Below are positions 13,743-19,131 of a stretch of 19,131 nucleotides of DNA, piece by piece; within the stretch, counting starts at the first letter, position 1; each line of letters opens with the position of its first letter. The notes under the pieces are model-generated. The model was not told the origin of the DNA. It was given only the letters and a program-made list of their open reading frames with translations, and made no database searches. The DNA is taken from contig MGZO01000013.1 in NCBI GenBank assembly GCA_001802655.1, forward strand, positions 1-19,131, given 5' to 3'. The stretch comes from Hydrogenophilales bacterium RIFOXYD1_FULL_62_11. GTDB taxonomy: Bacteria; Pseudomonadota; Gammaproteobacteria; Burkholderiales; Thiobacillaceae. The position numbers and the translations under genes were made by a program.

Positions 13743-14333
13743 TCAGTGGATGGCAGTGGGGTCGCAGTACGCGAGCAATCCACCAGCCAATGTGTAGTGC
13801 TTTCCGTCGCGGATCAGTGCTTCGGTCTTATGCAACCGCATGAAGCGCTGGATCCGGTTCTGGTCCTGCTCGCTCAGCTCTGTCCCCGGTACGTGCTGCA
13901 ACTGGAACCGCAGCCAGTGCTCGGGCTTGTCGCTTGGCATCGACCGCATCGGATGCGGCAGGAACTTCAGCCACCGGCCGCCCACAGTGATTGCAAGTAC
14001 GGCGTCGGAGTCTTTCACTCCGTTGCGCGCAATCACGTAAGTGTGTTCGATCGATTCATGGCCGATGGCGCTCTGGTACCGCTCAGAACTGACGTGGACC
14101 AGCTTGGAGTTGCGCGGGTGCATGCGCTGCCCCCCTTTCGCCACCTTCTGTCGATCGGCTTCGGAACTTTCGGGAAGGCCATGCTTGATGTCCTCCCGGA
14201 TCGTTATCAGACCCGTTTCCACATCCTTGAACACCAACAACCGGCAGTGCCGCCCGTAGCTGGTGATCTCCGAATCCTGGTCGCGGATGAGGACGTTGAT
14301 ATGGCCTTTCTCGCCATGCTCTTGCTGTTGCAT
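13743..14333 (-). CDS. Hypothetical protein, 196 aa
   Basis: It runs from an ATG at 14333 (GGAG about eight bases upstream) to a TGA next to leader G. The protein begins MQQQEHGEKGHINVLIRDQD, with a strand-rich first half (RHCRLLVFKDVETGLITI) and a middle segment HTYVIARNGVKDSDAVLAITVGG split over strands. The second half is basic and helical (SEQDQNRIQRFMRLHKTEAL). No motif is recognised. It sits directly before the methyltransferase, separated only by that gene's leader, and the two are probably on one transcript. Confidence 0.82.
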   Translation of the reverse strand: MQQQEHGEKGHINVLIRDQDSEITSYGRHCRLLVFKDVETGLITIREDIKHGLPESSEADRQKVAKGGQRMHPRNSKLVHVSSERYQSAIGHESIEHTYVIARNGVKDSDAVLAITVGGRWLKFLPHPMRSMPSDKPEHWLRFQLQHVPGTELSEQDQNRIQRFMRLHKTEALIRDGKHYTLAGGLLAYCDPTAIH

Positions 14334-14405
14334 GTGTGGACTCCATGTTGAGCCCAGGCCATACCCCCTCGGGGATGGCCCGAGCGGGTGGGTGTTGTGT
14401 CTAGG
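14334..14405 (-). promoter_or_regulatory. Structured leader H
   Basis: Transcript order: ACACAACACCC box, CCCG-CT-CGGG, CATC linker, CCCC-GA-GGGGG, competing CGGG-CCATC-CCCG, then GGGCTC / GAGTCC around CAACATG, which pairs the GGAG site. This is the diverged loop version: CAACAUGGAG in place of CAACAGGAG. Confidence 0.65.
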
Positions 14406-14831
14406 TCAGGTCAAAGCAGCTTTCGTGCGCCGGCCTGCCAGCATCGTTTGGGTGGCCATCGCCACCAGCATTTCATGCGAGTCCGAGATGGGACGACGCA
14501 TGGTGAAGTAGCGACGTCCAAGACGGACATAGCTGGCGTGTACCGATCCGCTTGTGGCTTCGCAGCAGCGGAACGATTCCACGTCCGCGTCCTGCTTCCA
14601 CAGCAGTGGCGGCAGCACCTCCAGCGCGTCGTTGAACTGCTCGTGCGTGATCTCGATGCAGGGCATGCAGGCCGCCTGCTCGATTCGACGTGCAGCTTCT
14701 TCGATCGGAATGATCTCCAGCTGGCCGTACTCACGCTCCAGCTGCGACTGGACTTTGCCGCTGAAGCGACCTCGCCCATCTTCGCCACGCACATCGATCG
14801 CGCCGCGTTCATTGAAGAAAACCATGCTCAT
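14406..14831 (-). CDS. Hypothetical protein, 141 aa
   Basis: Several ATG codons lie close together. I chose the one at 14831 because AAGGAG is six bases upstream; the ATG at 14837 touches the site itself. The protein begins MSMVFFNERGAIDVRG, has a helix IIPIEEAARRIEQAACMPCIE with cysteines that do not form a clear Zn site, and a C-terminal part (RRYFTMRRPISDSHEMLVAM). No family is recognised. Its stop is followed at once by leader H, so the gene is in line with the 196-aa and methyltransferase genes. Confidence 0.8.
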   Translation of the reverse strand: MSMVFFNERGAIDVRGEDGRGRFSGKVQSQLEREYGQLEIIPIEEAARRIEQAACMPCIEITHEQFNDALEVLPPLLWKQDADVESFRCCEATSGSVHASYVRLGRRYFTMRRPISDSHEMLVAMATQTMLAGRRTKAALT

Positions 14832-14899
14832 TGCCATCTCCTTGGGAAATGCCACGAGCTTCCCCATCAGGGGCATGCCCCTGGCTGGGTAGGTGTGTC
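14832..14899 (-). promoter_or_regulatory. Structured leader I
   Basis: Transcript order: GACACACCTACCC box, CCC-AGCCA-GGGG, CAT linker, CCCC-TGAT-GGGG, competing AGGGG-CAT-GCCCCT, then ATTTCC-CAA-GGAGAT, which pairs the AAGGAG site. It joins structured element copy 2. Confidence 0.72.
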
Positions 14900-14968
14900 C
14901 GGCGTCGGCCGGTCGAGGGGCTCATTGAGCCTTTCCGCAGCGCCCTCGTGGAAGGAGCTGGGGAAAGG
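14893..14968 (-). repeat. Three-hairpin structured element, copy 2
   Basis: Plus-strand notation: hairpin a CCGGC-gtcg-GCCGG, hairpin b GGCTC-att-GAGCC, hairpin c GCCTTTCC-g-CAGC / GCTG-g-GGAAAGGC. Compared with copy 1, stem a changes one T-A pair to C-G with both sides altered. Confidence 0.8.
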
Positions 14969-15028
14969 CCCCGGAGAATCCGGGGCCCTTGGTTGAAGTC
15001 TATCCCGCTTCGCTTCAGGTGCTGAAGC
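14964..15028 (-). terminator. Terminator after 289-aa gene
   Basis: The stem GGCCCCGGA / TCCGGGGCC (14967-14987, 3-base loop) is followed by TTTCCCC. A smaller hairpin, GCTTCAG-CAC-CTGAAGC (15012-15028), lies just before it. The CTTTCC tail is also the first arm of hairpin c of element copy 2, so the tail is shared. Confidence 0.7.
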
Positions 15029-15034
15029 CTGGTA

Positions 15035-15904
15035 TCAGGCGGCAGCCTTTGAAGCCTGCGGATAGGCGTGGTCGAAGAATGCGTTCATGAGACGGTCGAG
15101 ACCGTCACTGTCCAGGGCGCCTTCTGCAACGAAGCCCCACAGCCCTGCACGGCCCTCGCACATCGAACGCGGCTCGGGCAGGCAGAACTCGACAGTCGGG
15201 AACTGCTCGATGAAGCCGGGCAAGGCCTTCAACAGCTGGTCCACGCGCTGCGCTTCGGTTGGAAGTTCCTGCCCATGGGAGTCGAAATCTCCCCCATCGG
15301 ACTCGAACGTCATGTACTCCATCTCGAACAGGACGCCGAACTGGCCGTCTTTGGCCGCGACGAAAGTCAGTTCGTCGCGCTGCATCGCCTGAAGACGCTC
15401 CAGCAAGCTGGGGTCGTCCTTCAGCACCTGGAACGACGGCTTGGCCGAGAGGTTGTAGTCGTTCAACGAACCCCATCGATCCGCCAGGTCATGCTCGATC
15501 ATCCATGACGCTGTGAAGCCGCACGAGTCGACCGTGGCCACCTTGGAGGGTTGGACCCTCGGAAGGGTATCCGAGCCGTTACGTTCGAGCAGATGAGCGA
15601 TATTGCGCTGCATCTGCTCGACATCCATAGCAATCATCTGGCCATCGCGGATCTTCTGGATATCCGAGTGGACATGCCGCAGGACCTGGATCAGCTCCTC
15701 CGGCGTGGACGTGATGGCTGACGTCGCCGGCGCTGCCCAGGATGCCTGGTAGTACCGGTCGAAGTCGCCCAACAGCTCGGCCTCACTCTTGTACTGGGGA
15801 CCAACCACCGCATTGCGGCCGTCGGACTTGTCGATGACGCGCCATAGTCCTGCTTCGATCATGGCGTAGCCCAGGTACGAGATGCGGGTGTTCTTGATCT
15901 TCAT
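15035..15904 (-). CDS. Hypothetical protein, 289 aa
   Basis: The ATG at 15904 is the likely start, with AGGAG about 11 bases upstream (a little far). The protein starts MKIKNTRISYLGYAMIEAGL. Its N-terminal part (WRVIDKSDGRNAVVGPQY) is strand-rich, as in many small plasmid proteins. A helical middle (EELIQVLRHVHSDIQKIRDG) and an acidic second half (MTFESDGGDFDSHGQE) follow. The end is HAYPQASKAAA. No catalytic motif is visible. A terminator-like hairpin follows the stop, so it ends a unit that starts at leader K with the 153-aa gene. Confidence 0.82.
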   Translation of the reverse strand: MKIKNTRISYLGYAMIEAGLWRVIDKSDGRNAVVGPQYKSEAELLGDFDRYYQASWAAPATSAITSTPEELIQVLRHVHSDIQKIRDGQMIAMDVEQMQRNIAHLLERNGSDTLPRVQPSKVATVDSCGFTASWMIEHDLADRWGSLNDYNLSAKPSFQVLKDDPSLLERLQAMQRDELTFVAAKDGQFGVLFEMEYMTFESDGGDFDSHGQELPTEAQRVDQLLKALPGFIEQFPTVEFCLPEPRSMCEGRAGLWGFVAEGALDSDGLDRLMNAFFDHAYPQASKAAA

Positions 15905-15957
15905 GATGAGATTTCTCCTGGCGGCCCGTTCAATGGGCCGCCTTGTTGATGTGTGAG
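15905..15957 (-). promoter_or_regulatory. Short leader J
   Basis: An 8-bp perfect hairpin, GGCGGCCC / GGGCCGCC (15920-15942), sits between a CACACATCAACA box and the AGGAG site. Here the Shine-Dalgarno is next to, not in, the stem. It is the simplest form of the leader. Confidence 0.55.
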
Positions 15958-16230
15958 TCAGTAGGGGGTGAACTGCACCGCGTCGGCCTGGAACGTGGCC
16001 GAACCGGTGGCCTCCTCACCTTCGTCCGCGGCTTCGGTGAAGCAGTGGCCGGGCTCCCAGTAGTGGTCGTCTTCCACGTAATCACCGCCGTCGACGTCGC
16101 TGTACCGTTTGTTGACCAGCTGCTCGAGCTGGTCCTGGGTGACGTCTGCCGGAACTTCGATCACCTCTGTGTACTCGACCCGGGTCAGGGCAGCCAGGCG
16201 AACACGAACACACTTGGTGGCCCCGCTCAC
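15958..16230 (-). CDS. Hypothetical protein, 90 aa, GTG start
   Basis: The GTG at 16230 overlaps the upstream stop (GTGA), and GGAG lies about eight bases before it, so translation is coupled to the 153-aa gene. The protein starts MSGATKCVRVRLAALTRVEY. A segment EVIEVPADVTQDQLEQLVNKRY is typical of small plasmid proteins with one beta strand followed by a helix. The acidic middle (DVDGGDYVEDDHYWEPG) is followed by a short strand-rich end. The role is unknown. Confidence 0.8.
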   Translation of the reverse strand: MSGATKCVRVRLAALTRVEYTEVIEVPADVTQDQLEQLVNKRYSDVDGGDYVEDDHYWEPGHCFTEAADEGEEATGSATFQADAVQFTPY

Positions 16231-16688
16231 TGCTGCATCTCCAGGTAGACGGTGTCGCCGCAGTCGGCGATCGTCTGTTCGAGCTCGCGGTAGTCGTACC
16301 CGAGGATGGCCATGGGCTGGTTACGCTCCCATGCCTCCACCAACACCTTGATGTCCAGGCTGACTGATTCGATGTCGCCGTCGTCGTCCTTGATCGCGTC
16401 GGTGAAGTGGAAGTCCGAGCTGGACACCACGATCTCGCCAGACACGGTTCGGTTGAAGACCGACATCTCGTCCTCGTTGTCCGGTCCCCAGCTTGCGGGA
16501 TGGCCGGTGTAACTGGCCGTGGACAGACCGTTGAGCTGGACGAGGGATTGCACGTCCAGCATCCGATCGATGAACGCCTGGGTTACGTTGAACCTTGCGT
16601 ACAAGGGGTTAACGCCATCGGCGGTGTGCTGGGCCGAAACGAACGTCACCATGGTGCGTTCGCTGTTGGTATTGACTGCATCGTTCAT
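16227..16688 (-). CDS. Hypothetical protein, 153 aa
   Basis: The start ATG at 16688 has AGGAG about eight bases upstream in leader K. The open frame continues further but only through the leader. The protein begins MNDAVNTNSERTMVTFVSAQ. A centre of short strands (NRTVSGEIVVSSSDFHF) leads to an acidic loop and a helix (DIKVLVEAWERNQPMAILGY). The end is YLEMQQ. No family is recognised. It is followed by the GTG-coupled 90-aa gene. Confidence 0.82.
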   Translation of the reverse strand: MNDAVNTNSERTMVTFVSAQHTADGVNPLYARFNVTQAFIDRMLDVQSLVQLNGLSTASYTGHPASWGPDNEDEMSVFNRTVSGEIVVSSSDFHFTDAIKDDDGDIESVSLDIKVLVEAWERNQPMAILGYDYRELEQTIADCGDTVYLEMQQ

Positions 16689-16760
16689 GCTGTTGCTCCT
16701 GTGGAGCGAAGACAGCACTCCCCCGGATGGGGGCGCATGTCCCCGCGGGGTGGTTTGGGT
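16689..16760 (-). promoter_or_regulatory. Structured leader K
   Basis: Transcript order: ACCCAAACC box, CCCC-GC-GGGG, ACATGCG linker, CCCCC-ATCC-GGGGG, competing GGGG / CCCC, then TGCTGT / ACAGCA enclosing GCTCC-ACA-GGAGC. This last set buries both the Shine-Dalgarno and the base pair next to the ATG. Confidence 0.75.
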
Positions 16761-16830
16761 CTGGCAGCGGCCAGTCGTTGGGCTCAGGGAGCCTTTTAGC
16801 TGCACCCCTCAGGGGATGCAGGTAAAAGGC
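16757..16830 (-). repeat. Three-hairpin structured element, copy 3
   Basis: Plus-strand notation: hairpin a CTGGC-agcg-GCCAG, hairpin b GGCTC-agg-GAGCC, hairpin c GCCTTTTA / TAAAAGGC enclosing TGCA-CCCCT / AGGGG-TGCA. In stem c, CC/GG of copies 2 and 4 is replaced by TA/TA with pairing kept, which supports RNA structure. Confidence 0.8.
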
Positions 16831-16848
16831 CCCCGGTAAACCGGGGGC
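16822..16848 (-). terminator. Terminator after 111-aa gene
   Basis: The 9-bp stem GCCCCCGGT / ACCGGGGGC with a two-base turn lies five bases after the stop at 16854 and is followed by CTTTTACC. The T-tract is also the first arm of hairpin c of element copy 3. Confidence 0.78.
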
Positions 16849-16853
16849 TTGGA

Positions 16854-17189
16854 TCAGACGGCAAGATCGCCGATGTCACCTGCCCAGGCGCGCAAAGCGT
16901 CGGGGTCGGTGACTTCAGTGATACATCGCTGGGTGAGGTCGAAGCTTCCGACCACCTTCAGGGAATCAGCCGGCAGCATCGACTTGGCGATCGTCGGGTA
17001 TGCCACTGCCGCGCGACCGGCGGCGTGGAAGCACTTCTCGACAAATCGCTTCATGTTGACGGCGCCGAAGCGGTTGCTTTCGTAGTGGCACAGCACCCGT
17101 TCGCCCTTCAGCGGGGCTGGTGTGACTACGGCAGAACCAGCGTCGATGCCTGTGTGTCCTTCCGGCACTACGATCAGGAACTTGTCCAT
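16854..17189 (-). CDS. Hypothetical protein, 111 aa
   Basis: The ATG at 17189 has GGAG five bases upstream. The protein begins MDKFLIVVPEGHTGIDAGSA, an alpha/beta pattern. The middle KGERVLCHYESNRFGAVNMK continues into a helix with FVEKCFHAAGRAAVAYP. The end is RAWAGDIGDLAV. No family is recognised. It starts only 26 bases after the TIM-barrel gene and has no leader of its own, so it is probably read from the same transcript. A terminator follows at once. Confidence 0.82.
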   Translation of the reverse strand: MDKFLIVVPEGHTGIDAGSAVVTPAPLKGERVLCHYESNRFGAVNMKRFVEKCFHAAGRAAVAYPTIAKSMLPADSLKVVGSFDLTQRCITEVTDPDALRAWAGDIGDLAV

Positions 17190-17215
17190 CTTTTCTCCAT
17201 GCGCTCGTGGCGCGT

Positions 17216-17956
17216 TCAATGACGTTGCGTGCCTTCGGAGAAGACCACCGCGTCGGGGTTGGTGTGCGAAAGAAGTGGCCACCACCAAACGGTGTCGTCC
17301 AGTACTTCGTGGGAATCACGTGCACCGTTATTACCGCTTACGTGGATTTCGAGGCACTGCTGCGCGCCGAGCATCTCCTTGACCAGCTCCTCCTCACGGC
17401 GTCCGGACTGGACGGCGAGGATGTGCAGGTGCGAGAGATCCAGGGCGTAGGGAACACCGGACTCCAACAGCGTCCGGTAGTCCTCCCAGGTATCGAGCAG
17501 GTAGATCCCACGTGGGGTCGGGTAATGGCCCTCGATCGCAACAGGAACGCCGAAGAGATCAGCGGCCCGGCGCGTGTTGTCCAGCACCTGCTCCAGGGTG
17601 GCATTCGCCTTCAGGCCCGCGTGGGCGCTGTAGGCCGGTGCTCCCAGCAGCTGGCTGATGTGGGCCAGTGCCTGCCAGTACTCGGCGCCGGCGTCGAAGC
17701 GATCCAGGTCGGTGACCTGGCGCTTGGAGACCACACGCGTATTGGCATGGACCCTGAACTGCGTTGCCGGATAGGTCTCGGCCAGATGGCGAGCCAGATC
17801 AGGCGAGAGCAATCCACGGTTCTGGGGGCAGAGCTGGACGTGGTCGACGGCCAGTTGGCCCAGCAACGGCTCGCTTACGCCAGCCGCCGCACGCGCCATA
17901 GCAACGGCGAACTCCTGGCCCGGGAAGGCGGCCAGCGAGATGTTGAAGACGGTCAC
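17216..17956 (-). CDS. TIM-barrel protein, AP endonuclease 2/sugar isomerase-like
   Basis: This 246-aa protein shows, in order, the metal ligands of the AP endonuclease 2 / xylose isomerase-like superfamily: H70 (FRVHANT), H112 (YSAHAG), E142 (AIEGH), D173-x2-H176 (LDLSH), H205 (EIHVS), D214-x-H216 (RDSHEV) and E241 (VFSEGT). In endonuclease IV these nine residues hold three metals. That gives a real basis for a metal-dependent barrel, but function could be DNA repair, sugar isomerisation or an oxidase of the DUF692 type. The usual DUF692 D-x-N-N pattern is replaced by D-x-x-H. It is shorter than endonuclease IV (about 285). The GTG start at 17956 overlaps the upstream stop (GTGA). The Shine-Dalgarno is weak, so it depends on coupling. 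Confidence 0.82.
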   Translation of the reverse strand: MTVFNISLAAFPGQEFAVAMARAAAGVSEPLLGQLAVDHVQLCPQNRGLLSPDLARHLAETYPATQFRVHANTRVVSKRQVTDLDRFDAGAEYWQALAHISQLLGAPAYSAHAGLKANATLEQVLDNTRRAADLFGVPVAIEGHYPTPRGIYLLDTWEDYRTLLESGVPYALDLSHLHILAVQSGRREEELVKEMLGAQQCLEIHVSGNNGARDSHEVLDDTVWWWPLLSHTNPDAVVFSEGTQRH

Positions 17957-18438
17957 GACGCCGTTGCGCTGGATTCCTCCAGCACCTCCGCGTCTTCATC
18001 GGTCTCCTTGCCGTCGATGCCGAAGACAACATCAGGGCGATTCTCGGTAACCGTCACCAGGTCGGACGCTTCGACAATCACCTTGCCTTCTGCCGTGATG
18101 GTGACGCTGCCTTGCCCACCATCGTTATTGAAAATATCGCTGTGAACGCTGTCGAAGATGCTCTCTGCCAGGTCATCCAGGGCGTCGTAGAGGTTGTAGG
18201 TGGTGGATTTCTCACCGCCCGTCGCACCCCCGTAGTTCGGCTCGATCACCTCGACCTCGATATCGAGCGTCTCCTCGGTGGCCGGGCTGCCATCAGCCAT
18301 CTCCATGTGCGCATCGATCGACGTTCCTTCGTCGCCTTGTCCATCCAGAGTTCCGGAGTAGGACTTGATGCCGTTGGCCAGCATGACCGCACAGAGGGTG
18401 GCCAGGTTTCGGGTCTGCAGCGAAGTCAGTTCTTTCAT
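17953..18438 (-). CDS. DUF6878-like protein, 161 aa
   Basis: The ATG at 18438 has GAGGA about nine bases upstream. An ATG five codons earlier lacks room for a ribosome site. The central segment YDALDDLAESIFDSVHSD followed by FNNDGGQGSVTITAEGKV recalls the DUF6878 pattern of an acidic helix, then NNDG-x-G and two strands; I match it from memory. The tail is acidic (KETDEDAEVLEESS). The function of that family is unknown. The stop overlaps the TIM-barrel start, so the two proteins are made together. Confidence 0.78.
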   Translation of the reverse strand: MKELTSLQTRNLATLCAVMLANGIKSYSGTLDGQGDEGTSIDAHMEMADGSPATEETLDIEVEVIEPNYGGATGGEKSTTYNLYDALDDLAESIFDSVHSDIFNNDGGQGSVTITAEGKVIVEASDLVTVTENRPDVVFGIDGKETDEDAEVLEESSATAS

Positions 18439-18470
18439 TGGTGTGTTCCTCATATCCCCGTAGGGCTGTG
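18439..18470 (-). promoter_or_regulatory. Reduced leader L
   Basis: Only one hairpin arm pair (CCC-TAC-GGGG) remains between the GGACACAG box and the GAGGA site. The Shine-Dalgarno hairpin is not evident. A second CA-rich run (AACACACC) lies between the ribosome site and ATG. Confidence 0.5.
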
Positions 18471-18540
18471 TCCGGAGTCCGTCCGGTCGGCTGGCTCATG
18501 GAGCCTTTCCGCACCCCGCGGTGACGGCGTGGGGAAAGGC
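18467..18540 (-). repeat. Three-hairpin structured element, copy 4
   Basis: Plus-strand notation: hairpin a CCGGA-gtccg-TCCGG, hairpin b GGCTC-atg-GAGCC, hairpin c GCCTTTCC-g-CAC / GTG-g-GGAAAGGC. Stem a carries an A-T pair where the other three have C-G, with both sides changed. Confidence 0.8.
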
Positions 18541-18807
18541 ACCTCAAGCAGCGCCCACAGGCCCGAGCCACGAGCCGTGAGGCTCGACTTCAGGCATTGG
18601 GAAGGGCATCTGAGGAAATCAGCCGCGAGTGCGGCGAGCAGACGACGTTGCATCGACTGCGGGTGAGCGCGCCCAGGCTGGCGTGGGCGGGGTCATGACG
18701 GCGGCGGAGAAACTAACGCAAGGGGCGCCGTCCCCTCACCTGGTCAGGTTAAAGGGCCTGGGCCGCCAGCGGAACGGTCCAACCGGGGCCGATTGACCCA
18801 AGGTTAG
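18541..18807 (-). other. Non-coding region, probable promoter of rightmost unit
   Basis: No convincing gene. A GAGCC / GGCTC set with two ways to pair lies at about 18564-18586. Two small dyads, GGGG-CGCCGT-CCCC (18722-18735) and ACCTG-GT-CAGGT (18738-18749), lie upstream. Since a terminator-like hairpin stands at the right end and genes start at 18438, a promoter is expected here, but no clear -35/-10 pair is visible. Confidence 0.4.
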
Positions 18808-18829
18808 GCCCCCAGCCGAAGCTGGGGGC
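18808..18829 (-). terminator. Terminator-like hairpin of rightmost gene
   Basis: The stem GCCCCCAGC-TTCG-GCTGGGGGC has nine perfect pairs and a UUCG loop, about 30 bases after the stop of the partial gene. The tail CTAACCTT is only moderately T-rich. Confidence 0.65.
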
Positions 18830-18857
18830 ACATCTCTTTCATCTGGGCGAATGGCCC

Positions 18858-19131
18858 TTACTCGAAGATCGCAGACTTCTGGTTCGGGTAGACGGTGCTC
18901 TGACCAGCCACCAGCCACCCAGCAGAAGGCGTAGCCTCAATCCGCTTTCCATCCACCAGGTGGATGTGGCAGTTCGCCTCCTGCATCTCGCCGGAAGCCA
19001 GGTGCAGAGCCGGCCGCCCTTCGGAGATCTCCAGCCAGATGTCCAGGCCGGACTCGGTGGTCTCGGCCGTATCGGTCGCCGGGTAGACCCGGATCCGGGG
19101 CTGGTCACCGCTCGGATCGATGTCGACCCGC
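18858..19131 (-). CDS. Hypothetical protein, 5' end cut by window edge
   Basis: A frame open from the right edge ends with TAA at 18858 and gives 90 residues of the C-terminal end. The visible part (ESGLDIWLEISEGRPALHLA, HIHLVDGKRIEATPS, then GWLVAGQSTVYPNQKSAIFE) has alternating strands, as expected of a small beta-sandwich protein. No motif is recognised. The reading frame is supported by third-position GC bias and by the terminator-like hairpin just downstream. The start lies outside the window. Confidence 0.7.
   Translation of the reverse strand, partial: RVDIDPSGDQPRIRVYPATDTAETTESGLDIWLEISEGRPALHLASGEMQEANCHIHLVDGKRIEATPSAGWLVAGQSTVYPNQKSAIFE

Noticed and set aside
17216..17956. Naming the TIM barrel nfo (endonuclease IV)
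   Set aside because: The metal ligands match, but the chain is shorter and the other Nfo landmarks are not seen. The ligand set is shared with isomerases and other barrels.
3500..18540. Integron-type attC sites between cassettes
   Set aside because: All genes face one way with structured repeats between them, and TGTTGAA recalls GTTRRRY. But the repeats sit directly before the ATG with the ribosome site built in, lack matched R'/R'' boxes, and many genes overlap, which does not fit cassettes.
3500..18540. CRISPR array
   Set aside because: The repeats are hairpins of variable sequence hundreds of bases apart with genes between them. There are no regular spacers and no cas genes.
18450..18653. 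Minus-strand 67-codon frame in the non-coding region near 18.5 kb
   Set aside because: It runs through the three-hairpin element and its leader, with a sequence set by the hairpins, and has no ribosome site that I can see. A leader peptide cannot be fully excluded.

Overview
The window is about 19 kb of GC-rich DNA with every supportable gene on the minus strand (26 CDS, two cut by the window ends). I see no rRNA, tRNA, transposase, integrase, CRISPR array or core housekeeping gene. GC content, strong Shine-Dalgarno sites, a plasmid/phage-type Zn-ribbon/Toprim primase, an orphan C5 cytosine methyltransferase and many small proteins of unknown function point to the accessory region of a large conjugative plasmid, ICE or similar element in a proteobacterium (Xanthomonadaceae or Pseudomonas-like hosts would fit). 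The host cannot be fixed from the sequence alone.

Layout in transcription order (right to left). The 3' end of an unknown gene closes with a hairpin at 18.8 kb. A roughly 400-base non-coding stretch follows. Then comes a translationally coupled pair, a DUF6878-like protein and a TIM-barrel protein with the full AP-endonuclease-2-type metal ligand set, followed by a 111-aa protein. Next are small orphan proteins (16.7-13.7 kb), a divergent C5 DNA methyltransferase (13.7-12.2 kb) and further orphans (12.0-8.6 kb), including a 45-aa protein. A CobS/MoxR-like AAA+ ATPase and a partner lie at 8.5-6.8 kb. A DUF3150-like protein and a CobT-like VWA protein with an N-terminal HEVGH metalloprotease signature lie at 6.6-3.7 kb. 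A 263-aa unknown, the primase and a 97-aa protein are next, ending in the strongest terminator of the window at 1.16-1.18 kb. Two more unknown genes follow, each preceded by the same 18-bp motif.

The most unusual feature is non-coding. Between 3.5 and 18.5 kb almost every gene is either coupled to the gene before it (ATGA/GTGA overlaps or very short gaps) or is preceded by one member of a repeated structured leader. In transcript sense this reads: CA-rich CACACACC box, then four short alternating arms C-G-C-G that can fold as two outer hairpins or one competing middle hairpin, then a hairpin that pairs the Shine-Dalgarno (often loop UUCAACAGGAG), then ATG. At the larger gaps, often after a terminator-like hairpin, the leader is extended upstream by a second element of three hairpins whose stems show compensatory changes between four clear copies. 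Three more diverged copies seem to exist. This looks like a family of cis-acting RNAs that could put many unrelated genes under one post-transcriptional control. I do not recognise it as a described class.

The protein centrepiece is a CobS-like AAA+ / unknown / DUF3150 / VWA-HExxH module. By analogy with MoxR-VWA systems it should act as an ATP-driven chaperone or remodelling machine, with no cobaltochelatase gene nearby.
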